A program made the translations under genes and the position numbers. The notes under the pieces are model-generated. The model saw only the letters and a program-made list of their open reading frames with translations, was not told the DNA's origin and ran no database searches. Source: Chryseobacterium indologenes (GTDB taxonomy: Bacteria > Bacteroidota > Bacteroidia > Flavobacteriales > Weeksellaceae). Taken from it: a stretch of 64,000 nt of DNA. The stretch lies in NCBI GenBank assembly GCA_016025055.1, contig CP065590.1, positions 4,154,001 to 4,218,000 of the forward strand, in the 5' to 3' direction. Shown piece by piece: positions 46,960 through 57,324 of the stretch (positions within the stretch are counted from its first letter, which is position 1; each line of letters begins with the position of its first letter).

Positions 46960-47845
46960 TTAATTCCCAGCTTTATGTAAGAATTGAATGATACTTGAAA
47001 AGTCAATTTTCCCGTTTCCGGCATCGCTCCACATTCTGTAAAGATTCAATGCCGTGTTTCCTAAAGGAGTTGATGTTTTGCTTTCCAATCCTGCTTCTGC
47101 GGCCAGTCCGAGGTCTTTGGTCATAAGATCTACAGCGAAACCTCCTGAATATTCCCTGGATGCCGGAGCATTTTCCATGACTCCCGGATAAGGATTATAG
47201 ACTTCCAGAGACCAGTTTTTACCGGAACTTTTCTGCATAATCCCACTTAGAACCTTCGGGTCCAGACCATTCTTGATTCCCAGATTAATTGCTTCTGAAG
47301 TGCCGATCATGTGAATTGCCAGGAGCATATTATTACAGATTTTAGCCACCTGACCGGCTCCTGATGTCCCGGCATAAAAAATATTTTGTCCCATACATTT
47401 CAGAACGGGACGTGCTTTTTCATAATCTTCCTGCTTTCCTCCCACTATAAAAGTAAGGGTTCCGGCCTGAGCACCACCGGTTCCCCGGAAACCGGCGCAT
47501 CAATCATTCTGCAACCTTTAGAAGCCGCCAACTGAGCTACAGAACGGGCCGTAACGGCATCAATGGTACTGCTGTCGATCAATAAAGTATCGGGTTTCAG
47601 CTGGCTTATAAACTCTTCTGTATACAATTCTGCAACATGCTTACCGGAAGGCAGCATCGAGATTATAATATCTGCCTCTTTTGCTGCAGCCACCGCTGAA
47701 TCTGCGGTTTGTCCTCCTGCGGAAGCCAGTAGTTGTAATGCTGAATCTGAAAGATCAAAACCAATAACGTGATGCCTTTTTTTATAAGGTTGGCAGCCAT
47801 CGGGCCACCCATATTTCCTAATCCTATGAATGCTATATTTGACAT
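46960..47845 (-). pseudogene. mmsB: 3-hydroxyisobutyrate dehydrogenase (two frameshifts)
   Basis: It oxidises 3-hydroxyisobutyrate to methylmalonate semialdehyde. It is read in three pieces: 47663-47845 (GLGNMGGPMAANLIKK, Rossmann start), 47445-47693 (LPSGKHVAELYTEEF, SSTIDAVTARSVA, DAPVSG) and 46960-47445 (GTSGAGQVAKICNN with catalytic Lys, then the C-terminal helices). Breaks lie at the run of seven T (plus strand) 47777-47783 and at C4 47483-47486. One extra base in each restores a normal protein of about 295 residues. Two homopolymer deletions in one gene point to sequence error. Confidence 0.88.
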
Positions 47846-47865
47846 GATTATTTAATTAAAAGTTA

Positions 47866-47893
47866 AAAGTTGAAAATTGAAAATTATAGACTT
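47866..47893. repeat. Left arm of inverted repeat around the four-helix-bundle gene
   Basis: TTGAAAATTGAAAATTAT-type sequence (AAAAGTTGAAAATTGAAAAT) pairs in inverse orientation with 48345-48371. Both flank a gene on the opposite strand to the operon. Confidence 0.6.
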
Positions 47894-47959
47894 GAAGTTA
47901 ATAGTTGAGATTGATGGAAATCATAACGGGTTATTTTTTAAATTTGAGAAAAACCAAAT

Positions 47960-48319
47960 ATGAAAGAAAATATTATTTTGAATAAATCCTATTCATTTGC
48001 CTTAGAAATAATCAAAGTATATCAATATCTATCTTCTGATAAAAAAGAATTTATCCTGTCAAAACAACTTCTACGTTCAGGAACAGCCATTGGGGCTTTG
48101 ATACGGGAAGCAGTGCATGCACAGAGTACAAAAGACTTTCTCCATAAAATGAATATCTCTCTCAAAGAGGCAAATGAGACATTATATTGGCTACAATTAT
48201 TAAAAGATAGTGGCATACTTGATATATCAATTTATCATTCAATATTTCCTAAATCTGAAGAATTGGTCAGGCTACTTGTATCCATTGTAAAGACCTTAAA
48301 AGGTCAGTCTGATAATTAA
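47960..48319 (+). CDS. Four helix bundle protein (23S-IVP-like)
   Basis: A 119-residue helical protein of the family found as ORFs in 23S rRNA intervening sequences and widely elsewhere. Its motifs are SYSFALEIIKVYQYLSSDKK, KQLLRSGTAIGALIREAVHA, SKDFLHKMNISLKEANETLYWL and LLVSIVKTLKG. It lies on the opposite strand inside the valine operon, between mmsB and the HIBCH gene. It is flanked by inverted repeats, which suggests insertion as a small mobile or selfish unit. Its function is unknown. Confidence 0.88.
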   Translation: MKENIILNKSYSFALEIIKVYQYLSSDKKEFILSKQLLRSGTAIGALIREAVHAQSTKDFLHKMNISLKEANETLYWLQLLKDSGILDISIYHSIFPKSEELVRLLVSIVKTLKGQSDN

Positions 48320-48344
48320 AATTGACCAAAAGTTCTTAAATTTT

Positions 48345-48371
48345 CCATTATCAATTTTCAATTTTCAATTT
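48345..48371. repeat. Right arm of inverted repeat
   Basis: ATTATCAATTTTCAATTTTC followed by AATTTA, the inverse of the arm at 47866-47893. It overlaps the end of the HIBCH gene, whose last codons read it. Confidence 0.55.
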
Positions 48372-49424
48372 AAAATACGAGTTAATCCATTCCTCAGTGA
48401 TTTCATTCCATGTTGCAGGGTGCCATTTGGGTGAAAGGTCCTTGTCTACCAGTAAAGCCCTCACCCCTTCTGCAAAATCAGGATGAAGACAGCATTGGCA
48501 GGAAAGGTTCAGTTCCGATTGGAATACTTCTTCCAGGCTTAAGCTTTTTCCTCGCTGCAGCTGTCTGAAAATAACGTGTGCAGAGCTTGGTGAACCGGCC
48601 TCAAGACTTTTTAAACCATTATTGATCCATTCATCTTTATCGGAATAATTGGAAAGCAGTTCTTTAAACTGCTCTGCAGAACTTACATCTTCAAACAAAC
48701 GGATAAACGGCTCATGAGCCTTTGCCTGAGATTCCGGAATAACAAATTCACGGGAAACGGTGGTAAGAATTCCAGAAACGGTGGTATGAGGGTCATTTTT
48801 CCAGTCTGCATGTTCTAAGGCTTTGATAATGGTTTCTTTTGAAGAGGATTCCACATAATAGTCGGCCAGTCCCAGAAAAACACAGTCGGGGCCGTCTAAT
48901 CGGGTTCCGGTCAGTCCCATATACATCCCATAGGCAGAAGGCATTTTATTTAAAAACCACGTTCCGCCTACATCAGGATAAAGTCCGATGGTAATTTCAG
49001 GCATGGCCAGTTTACTTTTTTCCGTTACAATGCGATGTGAAGCACCTACCATCAGGCCTATTCCTCCTCCCATGACGATTCCGTGTCCCCAGACAATTAC
49101 CGGTTTGGGATAGGTATGAATATCAAAGTCTACCTTATATTCCCTGGAAAAGAAATCATAGCAATCTTTGGGAACCTGCGTCGAATCAATACTTCTCTGA
49201 TGGATAATGACTTCATAGAGTTTTCGTACATCCCCACCGGCACAGAAGGCTTTCTCGCCTGCTCCCTGGAGGAATATACAGATCACTTCATCGGAAGTTT
49301 TCCAGGCAGTCAGGATCTTCTGCAATTCTTTGATCATCGGTAATGAAAGAGAATTGAGCGTTTTCTCTGAATTCAGGGTGATAAACCCTACTTTATTTTT
49401 TATCTCGGTTAATACTAAATTCAT
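48351..49424 (-). CDS. 3-hydroxyisobutyryl-CoA hydrolase (crotonase family)
   Basis: About 357 residues from the ATG at 49424 (MNLVLTEIKNKVGF). The crotonase core has KAFCAGGDVRKLYE, WGHGIVMGGGIGLM and SKLAMPEITIGLYPDVGGTW. A C-terminal extension is typical of HIBCH (about 340-380 residues, CLHPDFAEGVRALLVDKDL). It removes CoA so that the next step, mmsB, can act. It is cotranscribed with the ACAD gene to its right. Confidence 0.9.
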   Translation of the reverse strand: MNLVLTEIKNKVGFITLNSEKTLNSLSLPMIKELQKILTAWKTSDEVICIFLQGAGEKAFCAGGDVRKLYEVIIHQRSIDSTQVPKDCYDFFSREYKVDFDIHTYPKPVIVWGHGIVMGGGIGLMVGASHRIVTEKSKLAMPEITIGLYPDVGGTWFLNKMPSAYGMYMGLTGTRLDGPDCVFLGLADYYVESSSKETIIKALEHADWKNDPHTTVSGILTTVSREFVIPESQAKAHEPFIRLFEDVSSAEQFKELLSNYSDKDEWINNGLKSLEAGSPSSAHVIFRQLQRGKSLSLEEVFQSELNLSCQCCLHPDFAEGVRALLVDKDLSPKWHPATWNEITEEWINSYFKLKIEN

Positions 49425-49507
49425 TTTTTTAATTGAGAGTTGAAAGTGGAACATTGAGTTTTATTGGTCCAAACGATTTCCTCGGCTGCTCATTTTTCCA
49501 CTATTAC

Positions 49508-50671
49508 TTATCTGATTTGTAAAGTAGCTCCTTCTTCCAGCATTTTACGTGAAATAACGAGCTTCATAATTTCGTTGGTTCCTTCTACCACCTGATGTAC
49601 CCGTGCATCACGCATCAGCCGTTCTACAGGGAAATCCTGGGTACATCCATAGCCTCCGAGTATCTGCAAAGCTTCATTACAAATATTAAAAGACATATCT
49701 GTAGCCAGTCTTTTGGCCATGGCACAATACGTTGTCGCATTCGGGTCCTGAGAATCAAGCTTAAATGCTGCAAGGTGCACCATCTGACGGGCAGCGACAA
49801 GTTCAGTGGCCATATCTGCTATTTTAAACTGAAGAGACTGAAACTGGGAAAGTGATTTTCCAAACTGCTGTCTTTCATGCATATATCGCTGTGCCTGATT
49901 GATAGCTCCCTGGGCTGCTCCTACTGAGCATGTTCCGATATTGATCCTGCCACCGTCCAGACCCTTCAATGCAATTTTGAAACCTTCTCCCAGTTTACCC
50001 AGCAGAAAATTTTCATCGATTTCTACGTGATCCAGAAATACGAAACGGGTCGGCTGTGTATTCCATCCTAATTTTTTTTCTTTTTCACCAAAGCTGATTC
50101 CTTTTGTCTGTGCCGGTACAATGAAAGCGCTGATTCCTTTGGCTCCCGGTTCATCACCTGTACGGGCCATCACAATGAGGATATCACTTTCTCCGGCTCC
50201 TGAAATAAAAGCTTTTGTTCCGTTGATGATGTATTTGTTTCCTTTTTTTACGGCTGTTGTTTTCAATCCGGCAGCATCAGAGCCCGATCCCGGTTCTGTA
50301 AGGCAATAGGAACCTAAGAGTCTTCCAGAAGCCAGTTCAGGACATAGCTGCTGCCTTACAGGGTCTTTTCCAAACTGATCAATCATCCATGAAACCATAT
50401 TATGAATGGTGATGTAGGCTGTAGTGGACGGGCACGCAGCTGCTAATTCCTCAAATATAATGGCAGCATCTAATCTGGACAATCCCAGCCCTCCGTTTTC
50501 CTCTCCGGTATAAACCCCGCAAAATCCGAGCGCTCCGGCTTTGGTAATGGCTTCCCGTGGAAATATCTTCTTCGCATCCCATTCAGAGGCAAATGGAAAG
50601 AGTTCTTTTTCAGCAAATCTTCTGGCTGCATCCTGGAATGCCCGCTGGTCTTCATTTAGGTTAAATTCCAT
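49508..50671 (-). CDS. Acyl-CoA dehydrogenase, isobutyryl-CoA type
   Basis: A 387-residue FAD enzyme. Signatures: CLTEPGSGSDAAGLKT, FISGAGESDIL, and the catalytic Glu in VVEGTNEIMKLVI. The C-terminal helix carries QILGGYGCTQDFPVERLMRD. By neighbours (mmsA, HIBCH, mmsB, enoyl-CoA hydratase) it oxidises isobutyryl-CoA in valine degradation. Short/branched substrate assignment is by context. Confidence 0.92.
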   Translation of the reverse strand: MEFNLNEDQRAFQDAARRFAEKELFPFASEWDAKKIFPREAITKAGALGFCGVYTGEENGGLGLSRLDAAIIFEELAAACPSTTAYITIHNMVSWMIDQFGKDPVRQQLCPELASGRLLGSYCLTEPGSGSDAAGLKTTAVKKGNKYIINGTKAFISGAGESDILIVMARTGDEPGAKGISAFIVPAQTKGISFGEKEKKLGWNTQPTRFVFLDHVEIDENFLLGKLGEGFKIALKGLDGGRINIGTCSVGAAQGAINQAQRYMHERQQFGKSLSQFQSLQFKIADMATELVAARQMVHLAAFKLDSQDPNATTYCAMAKRLATDMSFNICNEALQILGGYGCTQDFPVERLMRDARVHQVVEGTNEIMKLVISRKMLEEGATLQIR

Positions 50672-50759
50672 CTTTAGGTTTATTGAAATTAAAATATTAG
50701 CATTAAAATCCGGCTACGAGCGTTGAAAAACGTGACTATTATTCATTTTAAATTTTCAA

Positions 50760-52256
50760 CTACTTAAGGTTGATTGTCATATTGACATTACCTCCCGGTA
50801 CGTCTTCTTCAAACCATCGTGCCGTAATGGTCTTGGTTTCTGTATAAAAACGGACTCCCTGCTTCCCGTAGGAATGCAAATCGCCAAAGAATGATTTCCG
50901 CCATCCTGTAAATGAGAAAAACGGAAGCGGAACGGGAATAGGAAGGTTCACCCCTATTTGCCCTACTTCAATTTCGTGCTGGAATTTTCTGGCTGCGGCT
51001 CCCGAATTGGTAAATATGGAAGTCCCATTGCCGTAGGGATTCGCATTGATGATCCGAATAGCTTCATCTAAAGTTTCTGCTTTTAAAAGCAACAATGCCG
51101 GTCCAAAGATTTCTTCTTGATAAATATCCATTTCTGCAGAAACATTATTAAACAAGGTTGGGCCTACAAAATATCCGTTTTCATAGCCTTCAACATGGCA
51201 GTCGCTTCCGTCTAACAGGACTTCAGCACCCTGATCGTAGGCCGATTTTATTAATCTTAAAACTTTTTCTTTAGATTGTTTATTGATTAAAGGACCGTAT
51301 GCTGCAGATTCATCCGACCATACGCCAGGTTTGATCGTGCTTAACGCTTTTTTGATATCATCAACCCACTGCTGTGCCTCACCTACCAAAACAGCAACGC
51401 TGATCGCCATACAACGCTGGCCGGCTGCTCCACAAGAAGCTCCCACCAGATTATTGATCACCTGGGTTTTATTGGCATCAGGCATTACCACCATATGATT
51501 TTTAGCCCCTCCAAAAGCCTGAACTCTCTTCAGATTGGCAGTTCCCGTACGATAAACATGTTCTGCCACCGGAACGGATCCTACAAAGGAAATTGCTTTG
51601 ATTTCAGGATGGTTGAGGATATGATTGACCTGGTCTTTCGAACCATGAACAATATTCAAAACGCCCTTTGGAAAACCTGCCTGTAAAAACAGCTCGGCCA
51701 TTTTCATGGAAGTCATGGGAGTCTGCTCAGAAGGTTTTAAAATAAAGGTATTTCCACAGGCAACAGCCATCGGGAACATCCATAACGGAATCATAGCCGG
51801 AAAATTAAATGGGGTAATTCCTGCACAAACACCCAATGGCTGGATGTAACTGTAGGTATCCACTCCCCTTGCTACATTTTCTACGGTTTCTCCCATCATC
51901 AGGCTTGGAATATTGCAGGCATGTTCCACTACTTCAATTCCTCTCCAAACATCTCCCATAGCATCGGCAAAGGTTTTTCCATTTTCCTGGGACAGAATTT
52001 CAGCAATCTCTTTTTGATGTTCTTTCAAGAGTTGCTGATATTTAAGAAATAATCTGGCTCTTTCCGGTGTGGCTACTTCTTTCCAGGTTTTAAAAGCTTC
52101 ACGGGCCGCTTCAATAGCTTCGTCTATCTCCTCTGTGTGGGTTAAAGGAACCTCTGCAAGAATCTCCTGTGTAGCAGGATTTTCTACCGGAAGATATTCA
52201 GTTGCTTTACTGTCCTGAAAATTTCCGTCAATTAATATTTTTATTTTTTGCGACAT
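50760..52256 (-). CDS. mmsA: CoA-acylating methylmalonate-semialdehyde dehydrogenase
   Basis: About 498 residues from the ATG at 52256 ([13 protein letters not shown]), as earlier codons form an unlikely extension. It turns methylmalonate semialdehyde plus CoA and NAD into propionyl-CoA and CO2. The catalytic Cys is in [17 protein letters not shown], with [13 protein letters not shown] as the NAD loop and [11 protein letters not shown] in the C-terminal half. Its product feeds the methylcitrate cycle encoded just upstream. Confidence 0.95.
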   Translation of the reverse strand: MSQKIKILIDGNFQDSKATEYLPVENPATQEILAEVPLTHTEEIDEAIEAAREAFKTWKEVATPERARLFLKYQQLLKEHQKEIAEILSQENGKTFADAMGDVWRGIEVVEHACNIPSLMMGETVENVARGVDTYSYIQPLGVCAGITPFNFPAMIPLWMFPMAVACGNTFILKPSEQTPMTSMKMAELFLQAGFPKGVLNIVHGSKDQVNHILNHPEIKAISFVGSVPVAEHVYRTGTANLKRVQAFGGAKNHMVVMPDANKTQVINNLVGASCGAAGQRCMAISVAVLVGEAQQWVDDIKKALSTIKPGVWSDESAAYGPLINKQSKEKVLRLIKSAYDQGAEVLLDGSDCHVEGYENGYFVGPTLFNNVSAEMDIYQEEIFGPALLLLKAETLDEAIRIINANPYGNGTSIFTNSGAAARKFQHEIEVGQIGVNLPIPVPLPFFSFTGWRKSFFGDLHSYGKQGVRFYTETKTITARWFEEDVPGGNVNMTINLK

Positions 52257-52261
52257 AGTTT

Positions 52262-52371
52262 TTTGAATTGAATGTGGAGAGTCGAAAGTTGAAAATGATA
52301 GTAAAATACTATGTTTTTTGTACAGTTCCATATAGATTCATCATTTTCAACCTTCAATTTTCAACTCTCCA
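52262..52371. repeat. Low-complexity inverted repeat between mmsA and prpD
   Basis: Left GAGAGTCGAAAGTTGAAAAT and right TTCAATTTTCAACTCTCC are inverse-related arms of the same GTTGAAAR family seen at 47866-48371 and 49430-49450. There is no gene. Confidence 0.55.
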
Positions 52372-52377
52372 TTAGTA

Positions 52378-53829
52378 TTAAATTACCAGCAGGTCAACAA
52401 ATTCATTGACATCAAGGCTGATGAGTTTGTCATATTCCAAAGAATTTTCCAATACCAGTTTCTGTTGTTTTTCCGGGAAAATACGGGCAAGATTGACTTT
52501 ATATTTTTTGATCAGTTCGGGAATTCCCTCTTCTCTTCTCCGTTTGTGACCGATAGGATATTCTACCACAATTTCATCCAACACTGTCCCGTCATGAAGC
52601 TCTACGGTTACCGCATTAGCGATGGAACGTTTTTCAGGATCGTGATAATCTGTGGTAAACTGAGTGTCTTCCACACATTCTATTTTATCACGAAGAAGAT
52701 CAATTCTAGGATCCGAAGCAATATTATCTTCATAATCTGCTGCCGTCAGTCTTCCGTGAATCATAGGTACTGCTACCATATACTGAATACAGTGGTCACG
52801 GTCTGCAGGGTTATTTAAAGGTCCTTTTTTATCGATAATTCTGATAGCCGCTTCGTGAGTACGGATCGTTACTTTTTTAATATCATCTGTTGTTTTTCCA
52901 AGGTCTTTTAATTGCTGATGTAATGTCATGGCTGCTTCTACGGCAGTTTGTGAATGAAATTCGGCAGGGAAAGAGATTTTAAATAATACATTTTCCATGA
53001 CGTAAGAACCGTATTCTCTCTGGAATTTAAATTCATTTCCTTTGAATGAAACATCATAGAATCCCCATGTTTTAGCAGTTAGAACGGAAGGATAACCCAT
53101 TTCTCCGGTTTTGGCGATGAGTGCCAGACGTACGGCTCTTGAAGTCGCATCACCTGCAGCCCATGATTTACGGGAACCGGTGTTCGGGGCATGACGGTAT
53201 GTTCTTAATGACTGTCCGTCTACAAAAGCCAATGAAACAGCATTAATCAATTCATCGCGGGTTAGGCCGATCAATTTTCCCACTACTGCTGTAGAAGCCA
53301 GTTTTACCAATAACACGTGATCAAGACCTACTTTATTGAAAGAGTTTTCCAGCGCCATCACGCCCTGGATCTCATGCGCCATAATCATTGCTTCCAACAC
53401 CTGCTTCATTTTTAAAGGGGTCTTTCCTTCCGCAATCTGCGTTCTGGATAACCAGTCTGCTGTGGCCAGGATACCTCCAAGATTATCGGAAGGATGCCCC
53501 CATTCAGCAGCCAGCCATGTATCATTAAAATCCAGCCAACGGACAATAGCACCGATATTGAAAGCTGCCTGTACGGGATCTAACTGAAACTGAGTACCGG
53601 GAACCTTTGCCCCATGAGGAACCACGGTTCCTTTTACGATAGGTCCTAAAAGTTTGGTGCAGGCTGGATAAGTGAGTGCTTCCAACCCACACCCCAGGGT
53701 ATCTAAAAGACAGTAATGAGCCGTTTTCCAGGCCAAGTCGTTTTTGATTTCATAGTTTAGTACATAATCCGCAATATCTGCCAATACTTTATCCGGTTGC
53801 GGTCTTTCATTTGAAATGTGTGAACTCAT
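52378..53829 (-). CDS. prpD: 2-methylcitrate dehydratase (bifunctional with aconitate hydratase)
   Basis: A 483-residue MmgE/PrpD-family enzyme that dehydrates 2-methylcitrate to methylaconitate. Landmarks are [58 protein letters not shown] and [15 protein letters not shown]. There is a normal PrpD length and no Fe-S cluster cysteines, as expected for this family. It lies between prpC and mmsA on one strand, with 78 bases to prpC. Confidence 0.95.
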   Translation of the reverse strand: MSSHISNERPQPDKVLADIADYVLNYEIKNDLAWKTAHYCLLDTLGCGLEALTYPACTKLLGPIVKGTVVPHGAKVPGTQFQLDPVQAAFNIGAIVRWLDFNDTWLAAEWGHPSDNLGGILATADWLSRTQIAEGKTPLKMKQVLEAMIMAHEIQGVMALENSFNKVGLDHVLLVKLASTAVVGKLIGLTRDELINAVSLAFVDGQSLRTYRHAPNTGSRKSWAAGDATSRAVRLALIAKTGEMGYPSVLTAKTWGFYDVSFKGNEFKFQREYGSYVMENVLFKISFPAEFHSQTAVEAAMTLHQQLKDLGKTTDDIKKVTIRTHEAAIRIIDKKGPLNNPADRDHCIQYMVAVPMIHGRLTAADYEDNIASDPRIDLLRDKIECVEDTQFTTDYHDPEKRSIANAVTVELHDGTVLDEIVVEYPIGHKRRREEGIPELIKKYKVNLARIFPEKQQKLVLENSLEYDKLISLDVNEFVDLLVI

Positions 53830-53907
53830 TGTATAGTTTTAATTTATAGGAAAATGGAAGGTTTAAAGTGGTCAACTTTAATGTGCTTCTCATTCTTTGT
53901 TTTTTAA

Positions 53908-55062
53908 TTATTTTCTGTTGCTGATCGGGACAAATTCTTTGTTTTCAGGGCCTGTATAGTTGGCACTCGGGCGGATGATTTTTCCATCCTGTCTTTGCTC
54001 GATAATATGGGCACTCCATCCGGTTACTCTTGAAATAACAAATAATGGAGTGAACATCAGGGTTGGCACTCCCATTAAATGATAAGAAACGGCAGAGAAC
54101 CAATCCAGGTTCGGGAACATTTTCTTTTCTTCCCACATGATGGTTTCCAGTCTTTCGGCAATATTGAACAGCAGCATATCTCCGGCTTCTTCGGAAAGTT
54201 CCTGTGCAACCTTTTTAATGACAACGTTTCTAGGGTCTGATATGGTGTAAACCGGATGTCCGAATCCTATGATCACTTCTTTATTGGCAATACGTTTACG
54301 GATGTCTTCTTCCGCTTCATCCGGAGAATTGTAACGGCTTTGAATCTCAAAAGCAACTTCATTGGCTCCTCCGTGTTTTGGTCCCCTTAAAGCACCGATA
54401 GCTCCTGTGATAGCAGAATAAATATCAGAACCTGTTCCGGCAATAACACGGCTGGTAAAAGTAGAAGCATTAAATTCATGCTCTGCATACAGGTTTAAGG
54501 AAATCTGCATAGCCTTGGCCCACGAATCAGAAGGTTTCTTTCCGTGGAGTAAGTGAAGGAAGTGCCCTCCGATCGTATCGTCATCAGTTTCCACATCAAT
54601 TTCTTTTCCATTGTGGGTGTAATGATACCAGTATAATAATCCTGAACCGAAAGAAGCGAGTAATTTATCCGCAATATCCCTTGCTCCGGCAATATTGTGG
54701 TCATCTTTTTCCGGCTGAATACTTCCGATCGCAGATACCATAGAACGCATAACGTCCATAGGATGGGCAGCAGCAGGGATACTTTTTAAAATATTTCGTA
54801 CAGAATGGGGTAAACCTCTTAATGATTTTAGCTTGGCCTTGTAATTTTTCAGCTGGGCTTCTGTGGGCAACTGACCATAGATTAAAAGGTAAGCGACTTC
54901 TTCAAACTGTGTTTTTTCTGCAAGGTCCAATATATCATAGCCTCTCTAGTGCAGATCATTGCCGCTTTTTCCGACACTGCAAAGTGCTGTATTACCGGCA
55001 GCTACCCCCGAAAGTGCTACGCTTTTTTTGGGTTTAAACGTAGGTTCATTACTTGTTGACAT
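53908..55062 (-). pseudogene. prpC: 2-methylcitrate synthase, interrupted by an in-frame stop
   Basis: It condenses propionyl-CoA and oxaloacetate. From the ATG at 55062 it reads normally for 38 codons ([31 protein letters not shown]). TAG at 54946-54948 then stands where Tyr of the HYRGYDI motif is invariant. The rest is intact: [55 protein letters not shown] or TAT to TAG is a single change. It is either a nonsense mutation or a base error. It overlaps the prpB stop by 14 bases. Confidence 0.9.
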
Positions 55063-55957
55063 CATTATTCTTTTTAAAAAGGTTATCTAATTTTTGTTCA
55101 TAATCATGGTATCCGATGCTTGTGTAGAGTTCTTCTCTGGTTTGCATGGTATTGAGTACATGAGCTTGTGTACCGTCTTTGCGGATGTGCTCAAAAACAT
55201 TTTGAGCCGCTTTATTAGCCGCCCTGAAAGCTGATAGGGGATAAAGAATAAGCTCTACTCCAGCTTTTTTAAGCTCGTCGACCGTATACATCCGGATCAT
55301 CCCAAATTCTGTAATGTTTGCCAATACAGGAATTCCGGTAGCATCTACAAATTTCTGATACAAACTGATATCAGGAACGGCTTCTGCAAAAATGAAATCT
55401 GCACCGGCATCTTTGTAAGCAATGGCTCTTTCAATTGTTTTATCCAAGCCTTCAACTGCAAAAGCATCTGTTCTGGCCCCTATGACAAACTGATCGTCTG
55501 TTCGGGCATCGACAGCGGCTTTTAACCTGTCTGACATTTCATCCTTACTTACAATTTCCTTTCCGGGACGATGTCCGCAGCGTTTAGCTCCCACCTGATC
55601 TTCAATGTGAAGCGCTGCAGCACCGGCCTTAATAAGAGACTTGACTGTTCTGGCAACATTAAATGCTGAAGGTCCAAAGCCCGTATCTACATCAACTATC
55701 AGCGGCAAATCACAAACATTGGTAATGCGCTGAATATCTGTCAATACATCTTCTAGGGTGGTGATTCCCAGATCGGGAATTCCCAAAGAACCGGCAGCAA
55801 CTCCTCCTCCCGAAAGATAAATGGCATTGAAACCTGCCTGCTGTGCCAATAATGCATGATTGGCATTGATGGTACCTACAATCTGGAGAGGATTTTCTTT
55901 TTGCATCGCCTCCCGAAACCGCAGTCCGGGCGACTCTAAGCGTTCATTTTTAGTCAT
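55049..55957 (-). CDS. prpB: 2-methylisocitrate lyase
   Basis: A 302-residue isocitrate-lyase-family enzyme that splits 2-methylisocitrate into pyruvate and succinate. The active-site Cys is in [10 protein letters not shown]. The metal and substrate loops are [34 protein letters not shown] and [11 protein letters not shown]. It is the first gene after the cobalamin riboswitch. The gene overlaps prpC by 14 bases, so the two are translationally coupled. Confidence 0.95.
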   Translation of the reverse strand: MTKNERLESPGLRFREAMQKENPLQIVGTINANHALLAQQAGFNAIYLSGGGVAAGSLGIPDLGITTLEDVLTDIQRITNVCDLPLIVDVDTGFGPSAFNVARTVKSLIKAGAAALHIEDQVGAKRCGHRPGKEIVSKDEMSDRLKAAVDARTDDQFVIGARTDAFAVEGLDKTIERAIAYKDAGADFIFAEAVPDISLYQKFVDATGIPVLANITEFGMIRMYTVDELKKAGVELILYPLSAFRAANKAAQNVFEHIRKDGTQAHVLNTMQTREELYTSIGYHDYEQKLDNLFKKNNDVNK

Positions 55958-56354
55958 TGTTAATATTTATCATTTAGTTAAATAGGTATTTGTAATGAGG
56001 GTTGAGCTATAGCTGCCTGTCGGAAATCCGATGCGTGGAATCAGTTAAAATGCTATGTATAAAACATTTTCCGATCTCTACCTGTTGTTTCAGATTGAGA
56101 TAGACGGGATTGTGAATGGGCATATTTGTCAACTTTTTAAGGATTAAACCATATAAAGTTCCTGTCAGGCTTCACAATACTTTAGGGGAAATAAAAATTA
56201 AGGAAAGGAAAATATGTTTATAGGTTAATAGCAGATGTATTGCATCATTCATCTATCTCAACAATAGGATGAGCACATAAAAGTATAATCACACTGTTAT
56301 CTATATCATATCATACCTGACTATAAGCTTCAGACCGCGAAAGCATCGTCAATT
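55958..56354 (-). other. Long leader between riboswitch and prpB
   Basis: About 400 bases separate the riboswitch from the prpB start. Several minor open frames exist on the minus strand (for example 56007-56123, about 38 codons), but none is convincing. The leader could carry the expression platform, or the riboswitch may have lost its original gene. Confidence 0.5.
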
Positions 56355-56525
56355 CAAAACAGGCAGGTCTCCTGACTTGTAACAGTTTTTATCTTCCTTC
56401 CCATTTACAGAGCAAACAGTGGACATGATGTGATAAAAACCTTGGTGTGTTACTTACAGTTGCGCGACAGTTCGTGATTTGCACACGATTCCCTTTTAAT
56501 ACACAGCTAAGTGTAACCAGTTTTG
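56355..56525 (-). promoter_or_regulatory. Cobalamin (adenosylcobalamin-class) riboswitch
   Basis: Reading the minus strand, the conserved core appears in order: AAAGGGAAT, then GTGTGCAAATCACG, then CTGTCGCGCAACTGTAA, and the B12 box AAGTCAGGAGACCTGCC (56362-56378). Outer arms CAAAAC (56520-56525) and GTTTTG (56355-56360) close P1. The transcript runs leftwards to prpB-prpC-prpD. High B12 should repress. Confidence 0.92.
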
Positions 56526-56990
56526 GTTGATAAAGAAGGTGTTAAGAACTCCTTGGTGGTAAATATAGACATTTTATTGAAACAGCCGCATCTGGAATTG
56601 TTTTTTATTTTAAAAAAGCTTTAAACCATTGAAAATATGGGTGATATTTTCAATTAAAGCTTTTATTTTGAAAGGAAATAATAGTTGATTTTAACAATAT
56701 TTGTAATTTTTTTAACACCAAAAATTATGCTTTGAATAGAAAGCGATTCACTTCTTTTTATTTTACTGATGAAAATCATGTTATCTATTTGTTAAGTTTT
56801 GAGACTTATCACAGGCTTTATGATGAATGATCTGAAAGGCGGATTTTTCTGTTCTGACTGGCAGCTCATTTAAATATTTTGCTTCAAATCCTTAAAATGA
56901 CACTTCATGATCCTTAAAATACACTTGATTCACAAAACTGATCGCCTTGATCATTAAAATTTCTTGCTTTGTCCTGAAAAAACCGACAAA
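56526..56990. other. Gene-free AT-rich region
   Basis: About 460 bases with no credible gene. It should hold the promoter for the riboswitch transcript to the left and for the small membrane protein to the right. A TTG in frame at 56964 is not used as start. Confidence 0.5.
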
Positions 56991-57254
56991 ATGCCGAAAG
57001 AAAAATTCAGCCTTAAAAACAAACCAGAATATATTTTCCTGGTTCTGGGAACGTTATGCCTGGCAGCAGTTCCTGCTCTTTTTCTTTTGGATTTTCCCAA
57101 TAAAGCTGCAACAATTCTGATAGTACTGATCTGTGGGGAAATTTTATTTCTGATTACTATTGCCCTTTCCGGAAAAGGTTATACTGATAAAATAAAGGAA
57201 TCTTTTACCGGGTTTTTTAGAGTAAGACAAAAGTTAAGAAACAAGAAAAACTGA
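56991..57254 (+). CDS. Small membrane protein resembling 'transporter suffix' domain proteins
   Basis: About 87 residues from the ATG at 56991 (MPKEKFSLKNK). Two membrane helices are at about 13-33 and 40-60 (IFLVLGTLCLAAVPALFLLDF, quoted only as a hydrophobic run, and AATILIVLICGEILFLITIAL). A basic C-terminal tail follows. The pattern and length resemble the short transporter-suffix domain proteins. The role is unknown. It is convergent with the hypothetical gene at 57325. Confidence 0.62.
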   Translation: MPKEKFSLKNKPEYIFLVLGTLCLAAVPALFLLDFPNKAATILIVLICGEILFLITIALSGKGYTDKIKESFTGFFRVRQKLRNKKN

Positions 57255-57286
57255 AAATTATAAGAAACAGATGTCTATGCGGGAAA

Positions 57287-57316
57287 AAAAGACAGAAACA
57301 CTGTTGTTTCTGTCTT
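57287..57316. terminator. Terminator between convergent genes
   Basis: AAGACAGAAACA and TGTTTCTGTCTT pair over 12 bases with a CTGT loop. On the minus strand a run of seven T follows, so it chiefly terminates the leftward gene ending at 57325. Confidence 0.8.
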
Positions 57317-57324
57317 GTAAGTCG

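Noticed and set aside
54946..54948. Stop-codon readthrough or recoding (pyrrolysine-type) in prpC
   Set aside because: Tyr is the family residue here and no pyrrolysine genes or motifs are present. A point change or base error is simpler.
56007..56123. Small leader peptide (about 38 codons) between riboswitch and prpB
   Set aside because: Open frame with start and stop but no sequence feature, family or codon pattern to support it; kept only as a remark.
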